From NCBI GenBank assembly GCA_030867875.1, contig JAOWCC010001634.1, positions 97,815,321 to 97,879,320 on the forward strand: a stretch of 64,000 nt of DNA, read 5' to 3'. The stretch comes from Actinernus sp. WN-2022 (Eukaryota > Cnidaria > Anthozoa > Actiniaria > Actinernidae). The notes beneath the pieces were generated by a model that was given only the letters and a program-made list of their open reading frames with translations, made no database searches and was not told where the DNA came from. Below, piece by piece: positions 51,314 to 62,979 of the stretch; the first letter of the stretch is position 1; each line of letters starts with the position of its first letter. Both the position numbers and the translations under genes were made by a program.

Positions 51314-52526
51314 TTATCACAAGCATCAGTAGTGAATCAATTATGCGGCTCCCCAGTAGTATAAACCATGTATGACACAAAAATTGCTAGAACCCATGAA
51401 CTATACATGCATGTATTCACCTATTCCTAGGTGGCCCGAGTTAAGGCCACTCAGGGCCTGTTGTTATCCATAACATCAAAGCGATCAATATAGGTTGTAC
51501 TCTAGTATTTTAATGTCATGTAAAACAGGTATAAAATGAAAATGAAAAATGCGATAGATTTTAATATAAAAACTAGAAACACGCCGACGTCTTGATACAA
51601 ACACAGAGACTGGATATATACTAGCAAGAAGACCTGGGGATAGGCAAGATTTGTATTGTCACGGACGAGCTGGGAATTGTCCAAAAGGTATTTATCATCA
51701 GGAAAGATGCTCCCGTTTTAGCCTCCAAGTGCTGAGTGTTAATCAATCAATCAATCTTTATTTAGACACGGTGTTGCTCATCAGGTAATAACATTTGGAG
51801 TAAAAGTTAAACAGACAGATATATAATAATTATGTTAATTATAGTGATATAAACTACTACTAACATTATGAAACTATATAATAATATTGGTATACTAAAA
51901 TAATCCCACATTTGACTACAATAGTCAAAGTGAGGTTGTACCAATGCATTGTACGCGCTTACTAATACGTTCGGTCCAGCTCGTCCATGACAATACGGAA
52001 CTTGCCTATTGCATTTGGCTATCTTTACCTAACATTTATCTAATATATACGTTGAATGAACTGGGAGAATACCACAAAGACTGTGAAAACCTAACCCGTT
52101 TCCATGCAGTACATGTGCGGCACGACATGTAGCAAATGACCACAACATGATCAACTGAGCTTAAATGAGCGTGCAATCTAATGGGCGTTATATTGAAACA
52201 CGTATTTGCCTTGAAAATGGACAATTTCCCGGAGTTGGGTGATCTTACTTAAAGACGATATAGCGTTATTCTATTTTTTTAATTTTCTCACATAGAGAAT
52301 ACGGGTTTTATTTGCCATTTTGACCGCGCGTCACGTGTAACCCAATTCGAAAAAAACATAACTGAAAAACATTTCATAAGAGCGGGCAAGCACGTTAAGT
52401 TTTATCGGTTTATTATATTCTGTCGGATTCTTGGATGACTCGTGTTCGCTTTAAGCTTAAACTTAAGGCTTTAGTTAGTAGGCTATCCAAAGCACTGCGT
52501 TTTATATTACGGAAAGTTCTGTCAAT
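51314..52526. other. No gene recognised downstream of the CniFL stop
   Basis: AT-rich, no coding motif. A minus-strand AATAAA-like signal (TTTATT on the plus strand near 52400-52410) lies about 120 bases after the CniFL stop and could mark its 3' end. Confidence 0.45.
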
Positions 52527-55500
52527 TTAAGAGTGTGAGTTTGGCCTCAGTTTCATTTCACTGAACTTCATTGAAAGATTTCTTGGCTTCCATTTCTGCC
52601 AGCTGATTCCTTTGTCGCTTACTTTATTTCCAAGATATTTACCATTGAGATTGGAATGATAACAGCTGCCATACCACCAGGCTCCCGTATAGTCAACAGC
52701 ACAGTTACCACTATTGCGATCGTTATCTCTGTCTTTAGTAGTGAATGCCAGGTTGTTATGATAAGTAAGCGAGTCCCCGGCAGAACCTGAATACGAACTC
52801 ACACTCAGTCTGTACTTGGACGCTTCATCACCAACACTAAATCTACCATATTTGGCATACACTCTAACTCCTCCCCAGTCCTCTACCTCTACACGTAGAG
52901 TCGATGTTGTCCTGGCCGTCAGTCGGTGAATGTAGTCATTACCCAACCAGAACTCGCCGTTCAGGTTTCCAAAACCTGTTTTGTACTGGTTCCAGGTGCG
53001 GTAGAAGTCGACAGATCCATCTTGTCTTCTCTGGAAGACTGTCCACCCCCCTCCGTCTGTTGTCATGTCACAGTAGACTTGGAAGACATCTCGACCGTCA
53101 GGGTCAACTCTATACACACCGTTTCTTCGTATTCCTGCCTTGTACAAGTCAGAACAATCTCTAGCTGTGTGTAAGAAAGGATAATAAACTGTGCTGTTAG
53201 TGCATGTAATAACTCTTTATTATAGTGGTAGAAGATGAGGACAGGTTATTGTACCGGCATCAATCTCTTTATCTTCACGAATAACACAACAGGTTATTTA
53301 ACGTCCCCTGTGATAAAGTGTTGGGGGACAACGGGCTTTTACATCTCTGGCCAAGGACACGGCCGGGATTCCAACCCACGACCACATTCTTGACCGACGC
53401 TCCACCATCTGAGCTATTTGGCCGTTAGATTATATCTCTAATATGGAGAGATTGGCGACTCCCTTTTGTATACACCACCCGTCAGAATGGCCGAAATGGG
53501 CATACCTTGATGGATATCATATAATTCAGTAAGCTGATAATGATAAGTATATAGACGGGAAGTGATCCATCTCTGTTTGAAAGCAATATATACAATTCAA
53601 AGTGCAGAAGTTTGATCTTTCTAACTATATCGTACACTATCAATATAACAGGTGCATTATGGGAACGGTTCCGCTCAACGTAATGTTTTATTTACCCACG
53701 TTATTGCACATATTTGCGAGCTACTTTCAATAAGCGCGAGGCCATGCATGCTGCATGTAATTTCATTTTAATGAACTTGCCCTTAATGCACCCGATATAG
53801 TTTTACAGGAATCAAAGTTTATTCCACTTTGCTATTTTAAAGTGCATATCAATTAAAAATGAAGATCTCGATAAAGGTTCAAAATGGAAAAGTTTCGAAA
53901 ATATTTTTTTTCGCAAATTCTAAATCTAAAAGCCCTTATCTAGCATATTTTTTTTTTGAAAATGCGACTTCCTGATTCCCCGCAAAAAAAGGCGCGAAAA
54001 ATGATTGACAGCTGCTACTGTCATTCACAGTTATTTCATTCTCGCTATCGGTTTTCCTGTGATTTTCTGCGCAACCTTTCGTTCGTAAAGATTTCTACGT
54101 TAATGCAATACCCAAAAGTGTAAGTAGTTCGTTCTTGGTGCCGTATTCAAAAAAGAAGAGGAAAATAGAAAAGCAGCACAATTTAGTTTATGATAATTTA
54201 CTTTGTGTGTAAATTTGGCAGCGGGTGTAAAGTTCTTAGGTCAAACAATGGCTGGAGGGATTTATACTCAAGTTCCAACAAGTTAGAATTATCGACGACG
54301 GAAAGTCCACAAAGAATCAAGCAATAACGTGTTGTTATCTTCAATCGACCAATACAGGAGCTAAGGTTCAGCGCGATGAAATTAGAACGACATAAACAGT
54401 CTATAGTGTACATGGTGTGGTCGAGCAGCGCTTCTATGGTTCACTGCCTGATATTAATTGTTCCCTTGGAGGCGAAACTTCTTAGTCAACCTTGAATTGA
54501 AACGAAAGCCTTCATCGGGCTATTTCTCGATTAATACAACTCGGGATCTTCACTTCTGGCTTTATTTACTCAGGTCTTTTTTATATCTTCTTAGGAACAC
54601 TGCTACTACTACACAATTCTTGGCTTTCTTTTAAGCTATCGGACCAGACAGTATACCCACGGGAGTCCTTAGATTGAGATTAGACCTTTTCTTTTCATAA
54701 TTTTCTACCAAATAAGGTTGAATAGTTTCGATGCTTTGATAAAGTTGTCAATGATGCCAATTGTTGCTCAAAAGTTGCTCATTTTGAGACACATCAACTT
54801 AATGTTGAATTTTCATATACACTTGAAGCTATGTACAAGAAGAAGAAAAAACAATTCAGTAAAGATCATGGAGGATACCTAGTACATGTACTTCCAGCTT
54901 GGTAGCCGCCTCTACTCTCGACACTCCAGCACTGGTAGCTACACAAATATACATTCCAGCGTCGGACTGTCGTAGATTGTTGATCGTCAGAGTTCCATCT
55001 CTCACTTCAGATCTACCAGCAGGCAAATCTCCTACCAGTCGTCTCCATGTTATGAATGTTAGATAATCAGCTTTAACTCGACAAGTCATTGACACGGATC
55101 TCCCTCGTTGTGCTAATGTCTTATTGGACGGTTTTACGGTAAATATTGGGATTTGTACGATAACAAGGAATGTTTTACCAGTGGATGATCCAATGAGATT
55201 TTCTGCTTTGCACACATAGGTACCTGTATCTTGAAGCTGTGTTTGGATAAGACTTAGTTGTCCATCCTTGATGATAATAGAGCGAGCCCGCGGTAACTGA
55301 CCAGTTGCCTTCGACCACGTGACTTTAGGGGCGGGGAATCCGGACACGTGACATGTTGGTAAAGTGACGTTGTCACCTTTGTTGACGTAGATTGGTCCGT
55401 TGTCAAGTGACAGACGAGGAGCAACTAAACATGAATAAAAGAAGAACTTACTTTGATTTACATTGTTTAATTTGTACAAGAAGCTTGCTATTAGTTTCAT

Positions 55501-58500
55501 CCCCGATTTTCCACTATCCACAAGAAATGCAACATCTAACACATTCTGGAAATAATTATTTACGTCACAAAGTTAGTATGGTCATGCATAATATTTGTGT
55601 GTGTAAACATTTAAGATTGATGCCATGAATTTCCAAATCTTCCAAATATATCAGACTACGTGCAAGGTAGAAATGATTATGTGTGCTCCCTGTTTTGTTA
55701 ACAGATCGATATTATAACGATCTATCTCCATACTAGTATCTGATTTCTCATTGTTCAATCGATACAATTGTCGCTTTCTTCGTTATTGTCTGTATATAGC
55801 TGCCTTCTGTTTATATGCATGACAGCGTCACATCCGTCTAACCCATGTGGGAGGTACCATTTAGAGTTTTCCTCACCAACTTCGAAACTGAACCCTGTAA
55901 TTTAGTCCAATCTACAAAGCAAAATAAAGTGTCAAAACATAATTGCTTGATTTTGAAGTATTTATTTGAAAAAAGGAATCTTTGCCAACAATTGCTGTGC
56001 TTTGTGAGGATAAACAAGTGAACTTGCGTAGTGGAATAAATTACGTTTGTGCAACGTTTTGACGCAGGCTTCCCATGCTCGGAATTTGTCATTCGGGTTA
56101 CCTGTTATATTTACTTCGTTATTCTATAGGCAAATGACAAAAGTTTACATATTTGACCTGTGTGAATTGTCTTTCCCTACAGCCAAATATCAAAAAATAA
56201 CAAGTGACAACAATCTAGAAATAACATGAAGTTAATTATTTATTCATCCCATACGTCGCCCATGTCAGTAATATAAAGTCATCAAGTTAAGCAGACTGAT
56301 TCTGGCTTTATTTTGGGTGCGTCTCCCTCGGTGGATAAATCACATACCCCTTCGCTACAGGTAAGTAATATAAAATCATCAAGTTAAGTAGAGTCAAATT
56401 TATTTTGGGTTTTACCGAAAAACCTGACCTTCAACAGTCCTGGTCATCATATAGATTAAGTATTAAAGTATTAATGATAACAAAATTGGGCTTATATATA
56501 TCGGAATCATTTCCAATATCCTAATGATGTGATGTCACAGGAGGCCAACAAAGTCATCTCTTTCTCCTTGTGAATGAAATTATTTCTGATTTATACAAAA
56601 TATTTGGTAAAATCACTGATATAAGGCTCAAATATAACATGGATGTGTAGAACACATATTTATCTCTGTCGGCACGTTTTTGTATAATAAACGAGTCCTC
56701 CTGTGACATCGTATAATTAGCATATTGGAAATAGAAACCTCTATAACTCATAGACGCAACACTCAAATCAATAAATATTTTACTATTCACCCATTTACTT
56801 GATGTTTAACCTATAAGTTAATGATTAAAGTGTCACTACGATCAAATTTTGACATATCAATGTTTTTGTATATTCTTCAAAAACTCATGAATTATTGATG
56901 AGCATTTTGTCCAATCAGATGAAGCAAATCAGTCACGTGCATGCTCCTTTATACCTGATAAAATTCCATCATTCTAAAAAGCCCGCGGAGGGATTTGAAT
57001 TCTGTCCCAGGGGGAAACGGGGTCAATGATTGAGACAATGGATAAGCACCTTGCAACTCTTGGAATTTCTATTGATGTTTCAGCTTTCTCATTGAATTTC
57101 TAATTAGGATGAACGTTTTATATAAAGAATACTAATGAACATGAAATGTTATATAAAGTTTCATCCTAATTAAGAATTCACTGAAAAAGACACAAAGATA
57201 TCAAAAATTATACGGAACATAAGGTACCTAGATAATACATTTTGCACGGGCTAAATTTACTAATATCAGCAGACTACCGAGATACACAAATAATATTTTT
57301 TAAATTAAGTTATCCAACTACCATTACTTGTTTACAGAGCCACTGTTTAGTTCCAATTATTAAACCAAACTCAAAGCCGTAAAATAATAAAAACGTGCAT
57401 TAAACTTACAAACATCCTCTTCAGAAATTTAGAGTCCGCCGTCATGTCAGTCACATCGCTTTCCAAGTCTTGAACTTTATCGATGTCAACCACGACACCA
57501 AATCCTTCAAGTGCAGCTTCTTGCCCAAGCTTGTTCTTTGCCACACAATGCTAAGCTTTCAGCATTGCGAAACGCCGCTTCAAACAACATAGTATGGTAA
57601 TTTCTTCATGTCATTTCCTTGAGATGTTCGTAATCGCCGGCGGTGATTACTCGAATATTTTGCATGGCGTTGTGAATACAAAGGTTCAATGGTTCATTAA
57701 GTAACCATTATAAGTTTTTGAAGCCGTTTAATAAACTCGCAGCACGTGTTTTATCAGGTCTAAAACTCTCGGGCTGCGCCCTCTAGTTTTAAACCTGATA
57801 AAACACTGCTGCTCGTCTATTAAACAGTACATAAAGTAGAGTTGATATATTATTACCAGTTCAAATTGTTTTTCGATACAATGACAGGAAGTCTTATTTT
57901 TTGAGCTCCGAATATTGAATCTAAACGTCCGTTCCCTTTGTTCAGCTTTAAGGTTTATTCAGCGGAAGTGATGTCATACACTTAACCCTCGCCTGCAGAA
58001 TACAACGCCTGGAGGCTTATTTATATATATGGGACGATTAAGGCGACTGTATTAAGGAAACCAAGATGTGCTATTGAAATTTGCCGTGCTTAAGCATTCA
58101 ACCTGAAATACCGTTTAAATCAGTCTTAGGCTATTAATTACCGAGTCGGTACCAAACCTCGTGAGTTTTAGATGAGCCGCATCGTTTCGGATTGTGTCTA
58201 ATAATTAATGTTGAAGGACTAAGTGTGTGATCATAAAATTGACTGTTGTACAACAAGTCCCCTGGGAAAAGTAAGGAGGCAGAGCCCAGGAAAGTCCGCG
58301 GCAGAGTGCTCGCACCAGGGCCATTGTCCTTTTTGATTTACTAATGAAAATATTTTGAAACCAACTAATTACTCAAAAAAGTTAAAACCGACCCCACATT
58401 TGGTAGGATTTCGTAGACTATTTCATTACCATCAATGAATACAGCAAAATACCCGAGCTTCCATTTGCAGGTTATAACGCTAGACTTTTTTAAATGCAAA

Positions 58501-60215
58501 AAATGAAAATCACTGCGTGAAGTTTTGATTTCAGTCAAGTTTTAGCGAAATCTACTTGATGTTTGGAAAAAAAAAACTGGCACAACTTCCCGTGAATGTA
58601 TTGCATCGAGCTTTGGTATGAAAATATTTAACCCTTTAAGAAGCATTTGCAGCCTATAACCCAAGTTTTTTTCTACATAAGAGTGAAAAATCGGCTTTTA
58701 GTCAAAGCTGTTGACCAATTTTACTCCTTTCTTTTGTTAATAGAGCCAGGATTTCAAGTTTCCCGCGCGCTTCACTGATCAAAGCATATGCTAATTAGAT
58801 AATTAAGCAGCAACGTGTCCATTCATTCTGCGCGATGTGGTCAAACTTTACAATAAATTTCTATGGAAATGGTTATTGCATGAGTAAATGTGTTTTTTAC
58901 TACAACAACAATCGAAACCGCTTGGAAATTCCGAGGAGTAAGTTTATTTTTTTCAAACACCGCAGACCAGTGGAACACTCTTCCATCTAGTCTGACTGTA
59001 GCCTGACTGTAACTCATTCGTCTTGTTTAAGTCTAGCCTTTTCAACAGGTACTTATCAAAGCTATCTACCTACCGTCCTCCTGGTTACACCCGAAATCTC
59101 GATTATGTCATATCACTTTGGTTATCTAAATTAACCATGAATCTATTGATTAGTCGCTTGTATTTTTCTCTCTTTTTACATTATTTTTACCAAAAAGGGC
59201 TCAGGCATCAATTGGGACGCAAGTCATGTTCCTCTCCCCTGCTACGATTTGTTTGTTATTAGTTGATTTGTTTTAGCTGTAAGTTTGTCACTACTTGGTT
59301 TATTTACTTATCTAATTACTTATACATATTACTTATACAATTTGATGTAATGTGGCGAATTCATTAAACGAAACTAAACCTGAAACGGAACATTTAAGGG
59401 AGAGGGGTACAACCCCTCTTGGAGGGGATGTATGTTTTCTGGAACCACTCTTGCTAAAAGACAATTAACACCAGGAGCTGTTAACATTGCATCCAAGAGT
59501 ATATGAACGATGTATAATGGGAAAATATCTTCGTACTTACCATTGACGACTAGTCTCGCTGTTTCCTGAACAACTCCCAGGATATTAGAAGCTCTGCACT
59601 GATACAGTCCTGAGTCGTTCATGGTGGTGTTCATTATCTCCAGCTTACCGTTACCATCCATCGCCGACCTGTTCTTGTCCATAGAACCACCCACTTTACT
59701 CCAGCCAATCACAGGCCTAGGATAACCAATAGAAGAACAATGCAAGGCAGCTGACTGGCTTTCATTGACAGTCAACAGTGGAGGAGATACTACCACATCA
59801 GGGGCTGATAGTGATTGGCCAGGTTCTCCTTTCAGTCCCGGCATTCCACGAGGCCCTACATCACCCTTATCACCTTTTAAACCAAGTGGTCCCATGATGC
59901 CTTGCTTGCCGCTTCTGCCTGGTCTTCCCATAGGTCCTTGCGGTCCTGCTAGCCCTCTCCTACCCCTGTGTCCTCTCCTTCCTTGTGATCCTTTTTGACC
60001 TTTGTAACCTGGTCGTCCTGGTGGACCGGGAGGTCCTGGGATATAGAAGTTTTGTTTTGCCGTTTTGAAGTGTAACGAAAGAGCCTTGTTCATTTTCGCG
60101 AGTTCGTTTTGAACAGCCCTGATTGAGGCGGTCATGTTTACAGGTCGCGGCAGGTTTCGTCTCACTCGTCTTGAATGTTCAGTCGTCTCTGGTTTGATTA
60201 CATGATGAGATTGAA
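52527..60215 (-). CDS. CniFL-type collagen-Ig-Ig-Ig-fibrinogen lectin, 5' partial
   Basis: Exons 60215-59541, 55424-54879 and 53164-52527 join through phase-1 introns with consensus AG/GT borders and give 618 residues to a TAA stop. Order: an R-V-R-R furin-like site (residues 17-20), then a short coiled neck (28-56). Twenty-four unbroken Gly-X-Y triplets follow (61-132). Three Ig domains come next (about 138-225, 227-315, 316-407), each with the Cys-Trp-D-x-G-x-Y-x-C core. The fibrinogen-related domain (408-618) has [11 protein letters not shown], the calcium site D-R-D-N-D and the ligand-pocket region [16 protein letters not shown]. This is the architecture of cnidarian ficolin-like proteins described from the sea anemone Aiptasia, proposed to bind microbial glycans like ficolins. 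In other members a signal or transmembrane segment precedes the neck; that exon is not visible here. Lectin function is inferred from family. Confidence 0.93.
53225..53435 (-). mobile_element. tRNA-derived SINE, copy 2, in a CniFL intron
   Basis: On the minus strand AATAGCTCAGATGGTGGAGC (A box) is followed by GTGGGTTGGAATCCCGG (B box) and a body matching copy 1 (GGCCAGAGATGTAAAAGCCC against GGACAGGGACATATAAACCG). The A box fits TRGCNNARNNGG. It begins 60 bases beyond the acceptor of the fibrinogen exon. Confidence 0.8.
53436..54878. other. CniFL intron, no further feature recognised
   Basis: AT-rich intron between the Ig2-Ig3 exon and the fibrinogen exon. No additional domain exon is visible, and the phase match of the flanking exons does not require one. 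Confidence 0.55.
56511..56730. mobile_element. Inverted-repeat element in CniFL intron
   Basis: TTCCAATATCCTAATGATGT..GATGTCACAGGAGG pairs with CCTCCTGTGACATCG..TTAGCATATTGGAA. The open frame across it (78 codons) is not conserved-looking. Confidence 0.75.
57079..57186. repeat. Hairpin of about 45-bp arms
   Basis: TTCAGCTTTCTCATTGAATT, TCTAATTAGGATGAACGTTT mirror AAAGTTTCATCCTAATTAAG and AATTCACTGAAAAAG. Confidence 0.8.
57410..57550 (-). other. Orphan exon-like segment with Ig-type ending
   Basis: Between an acceptor (AAGCTTAG at 57551-57558) and a perfect GTAAGT donor (57409-57404) lies a 47-codon phase-0 frame. It reads [14 protein letters not shown], then [14 protein letters not shown]. 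The C-V-A-K-N-x-x-G pattern is that of the last strands of an I-set Ig domain. It is on the CniFL strand, but inserting it between the phase-1 CniFL exons gives a stop within 14 codons. It is therefore not a CniFL exon; probably a displaced exon of another gene or a pseudo-exon. Confidence 0.4.
57726..57829. mobile_element. Hairpin element (about 104 bp)
   Basis: GTTTAATAAACTCGCAGCAC, GTGTTTTATCAGG mirror CCTGATAAAACACTGCTGCT and CGTCTATTAAAC. Confidence 0.8.
58945..59365 (+). mobile_element. 5'-truncated LINE 3' end in CniFL intron
   Basis: Plus-strand frames give [11 protein letters not shown], a shifted [14 protein letters not shown] and S-T-Y-R-P-P-G-Y. This is the W-N-x-L-P ... F-K-x-x-L tail of LINE ORF2, followed by a 3' UTR. 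The end lies near 59365, about 175 bases before the Ig1 donor of CniFL. Confidence 0.75.
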
Positions 60216-60251
60216 CTGTTGAATTTAAGAAATAAGTTACATTGTTACATA

Positions 60252-60680
60252 ATAAAGTGCCACTAAGATCAAAGTTTGAAATATCAATGTTTTTGCCTGT
60301 TCATAAATAATATTATTACCAGTTCAAACTGTTTTTCGATACGACGACAGGAAGTCTTATTTTTTAACTCCGAGTATTAATCTAAACGTCCGGAGGAGGC
60401 CAAGGCATTCTCTTTGTTCAGCTTTCTATAAAGGGTTATTCAGCGGAAGTGCTTCCCTGTACAACACATTGTCTTCGAGGCATATTTCTACTAAAAACGT
60501 CTTCGGGTACACAAGAAGAAAGTTTTATATAAGATGCGAGGTTGGCTAATTTTTTATGCACACTATTTCGCGTGACGTGGTTGTCGTGTTGCGCGTATGA
60601 CATCACTTCCGCTGAATAATGAGAACGGCTTCCAGTAATGGCGGACAGGACTCTCCTAAAATTTTGTGGTTTAACTTGCT
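60252..60680. mobile_element. MITE family C, copy 3, right end truncated
   Basis: TAAAGTGCCACTAAGATCAA, ATATCAATGTTTTTG and CGACAGGAAGTCTTATTTTT, then CAGCGGAAGTG ... CACTTCCGCTGAATAATGAG and GGCTTCCAGTAATGGCGGAC, follow the family-C order. It starts only 37 bases upstream of the acceptor of the CniFL collagen exon. Confidence 0.85.
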
Positions 60681-62047
60681 TGCCACACGTAATGTGTGAC
60701 CAATCTCTTCTCTCAGCTCGTTTCTATAATTCATAGCAGCTTATATGGGCTGAGGTGAAATGTCACCAGAGGTTGCTACGCTGTGCTGACGAGTCCCAAC
60801 AATCTGTCAACAGCTGCTGCATTCTAGTTTTGATCGCTTCTCGTGTCAAGTATAGCTAACCGTAGTGCTATGTGAAAGAGTTTGCTCGACTTTTATAGGG
60901 CTTTCGTAGCTCTGGTCATTTCGTATTAACTTGCTCATTTGGGACATTGTTTTCTAATTTGGATATTTCTAACACCTTCTGACACTGAAAAAGTGGCAAA
61001 TCGATCGAAATGGTAAATGTTCGTCATTCGCTATTATCGCACTTCGGCCATCTTGGATTGAAAGCGAGGCTTCCGGGTTGTCGGTTACGTAGCGCATACT
61101 ATTTGCTCTGTTGTTGGTCGCGAGTTTGGATGAAAAAGCTACTTCATCTCCACTTCTGTAATTCCAATTGTACAAATAATAGTCAGAAAAGAAGATCTAG
61201 GGATTCTTTTCACATATTTGATTCCAATGAACAGCTCTAAAAGCGATGGAGTTTGAAAATACGCGGAGATGTCGACCCATACTTCAGACATCGATAAAAT
61301 ATCCAGTGAGTAAAAAAACCGCTGATTATAAAATACTTCTTCACTTAAATAAGTGTGACACGCTCCCCCAGACTAACAGATAGCAGAAGTCCATTTTCTA
61401 CACGTAAAAAACAAGAGAGAAACCTCACTGCAGTATACCCTGCCACTTCAAATGATCACTTGAAAACCTGTGAAAAATCCTACATAATTTTATAGCTTGG
61501 GTGTACTCGTTCTAGGAATGATTTGGGTTGGAAATGGTTAGGGTTTTTGGCAAATTTTGGGTTAGGTTTTTAGAAGGTTTGTATGAGGATTTGAGAAAAT
61601 TGATTATCAATGAACCAAAATGGTTCACTTGCATGGATGGCTGATAACATTGCATTGGTACTGTAACTATATCATATATACATAATATGGCTCCTGATAC
61701 ATATATCATATGTATACCAGGTAGTGTATGTTAAGATGATGATAATGACAGTATTACTGACTTGCAATGTTGGGCCATTATCAACAAATGGCTACTTGGA
61801 AATTGACCAAAATTACCTATAGAGAAACTGAGATATGGGTCATTTGACCATGTACAATGATGATAGTGACAATGGAAATGGTACTGGTGATGGTATTAAT
61901 GCAAAACAATATTGATGTTGATGACAGTGCTAATAATGGCAATAAAAATTGCAAAAATGACTACCTAATTGTTTTTAAATCACCTAACTTTAGTTTTCAA
62001 ACTTTGTACAATTATTTTAATTTCCATAATTTATAATTGAAGTGAAT
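60681..62047. other. No gene recognised; expected location of CniFL 5' exon not resolved
   Basis: I looked here on the minus strand for a signal-anchor exon ending in phase 1 before a GT donor and found none convincing. The 68-codon frame 61175-60969 is polar, not membrane-like. Short GAT/AAT-rich simple sequence lies at 61735-61935. Confidence 0.45.
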
Positions 62048-62979
62048 ATTAAAGGAACAGTGCCATGCTCAGTGCCCATGCGCGAATGTTTGAATTTTGG
62101 TTGGGTTATCCAGAAATCAAAAGATGGGGAGAGTGATACGCGAAAGAAATCCTCTTCCATCGGCTTCGCCTAAGTTTCATTTGACCTTATACCTATTTAG
62201 AACAGTAATTTAGTTTTGTATCCTAGGATTTATGATGTTATTTCGTTCGTGTCTTTATTTTTTTCGAGTATTTTTGACTCTGAATTCAGTGCCCCTGGAC
62301 GGTTCGTCGAGCGGAGGAATTAATGGCTACAGAAGAGAACTTCTGTCTCCTGGTAGTTTCATCCAAAGCATTGAGAGGGGATAATGGACGGCCTAGGAAA
62401 CGTGGAGACAGTAAGAATGTAGGGGACCGACATTTATTCTGCTTGTAAGACGCTGAATGTTTCGCGTGTATTTATTGCAGTGTCAACACGGCCTTCGCTC
62501 GGTACAGTTCGAGCTCGCTATTTAGCAAAATCGAACTATTTTCTTCCCCTATGTTGTAGTGGAAGTGTTCTTATAATTGTTCAACAACTATTCTAAAAAT
62601 CACAAAGCCCCAAAGCTATGAAGTCAGAACTGCAGTAGAATGCAATATTATAATTCCCACAGAAGTTGTTGTTTGTTTATGTCAGTCGGCATTGTCGAGT
62701 GGATTCCTGAACTATTATCCCATACATGCAGATCTTCGAAGCACTTATGTCTTGGGCCAGTGGGGAGTTTATACGATTCTAAATCCTGAACTTCTCAACT
62801 CAGAGGCAAATCACAAAACTATAAACTCTAGATTTCGTGCTAGCGAAAATTCCAAAGGTCGTTCCAGATCAGTTGAGTTTTGACGCGACGTGACAAAATA
62901 GCGTGATTTTCCATTGTCTTCGAATTATCAACAATCACGTGCTACGCGTGCGCATTACCGTGGCACTGTTCCTTTAATC
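62048..62979. mobile_element. Inverted-repeat DNA element (932 bp), noncoding
   Basis: ATTAAAGGAACAGTGCCATG with CCCATGCGCGAATG mirrors CGTGCGCATTACCGTGGCAC and TGTTCCTTTAAT. The TTTAAAGGA-type end resembles families D and H. The interior frame of 63 codons at 62692 is not recognisable. Confidence 0.85.

Larger units (their letters stand above)
56827..58030. mobile_element. MITE family C, copy 2, split by about 950 bp of insertion
   Basis: 56827-56885 (AAAGTGTCACTACGATCAAA, ATATCAATGTTTTTG) and 57832-58030 (TAAAGTAGAGTTGATATATT, GACAGGAAGTCTTATTTTTT, CAGCGGAAGTGATGTCATAC) are consecutive segments of the family-C element in reverse of the 14806 copy. The material between is foreign. It holds two hairpins and the orphan exon-like segment at 57410-57550. 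Confidence 0.8.
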
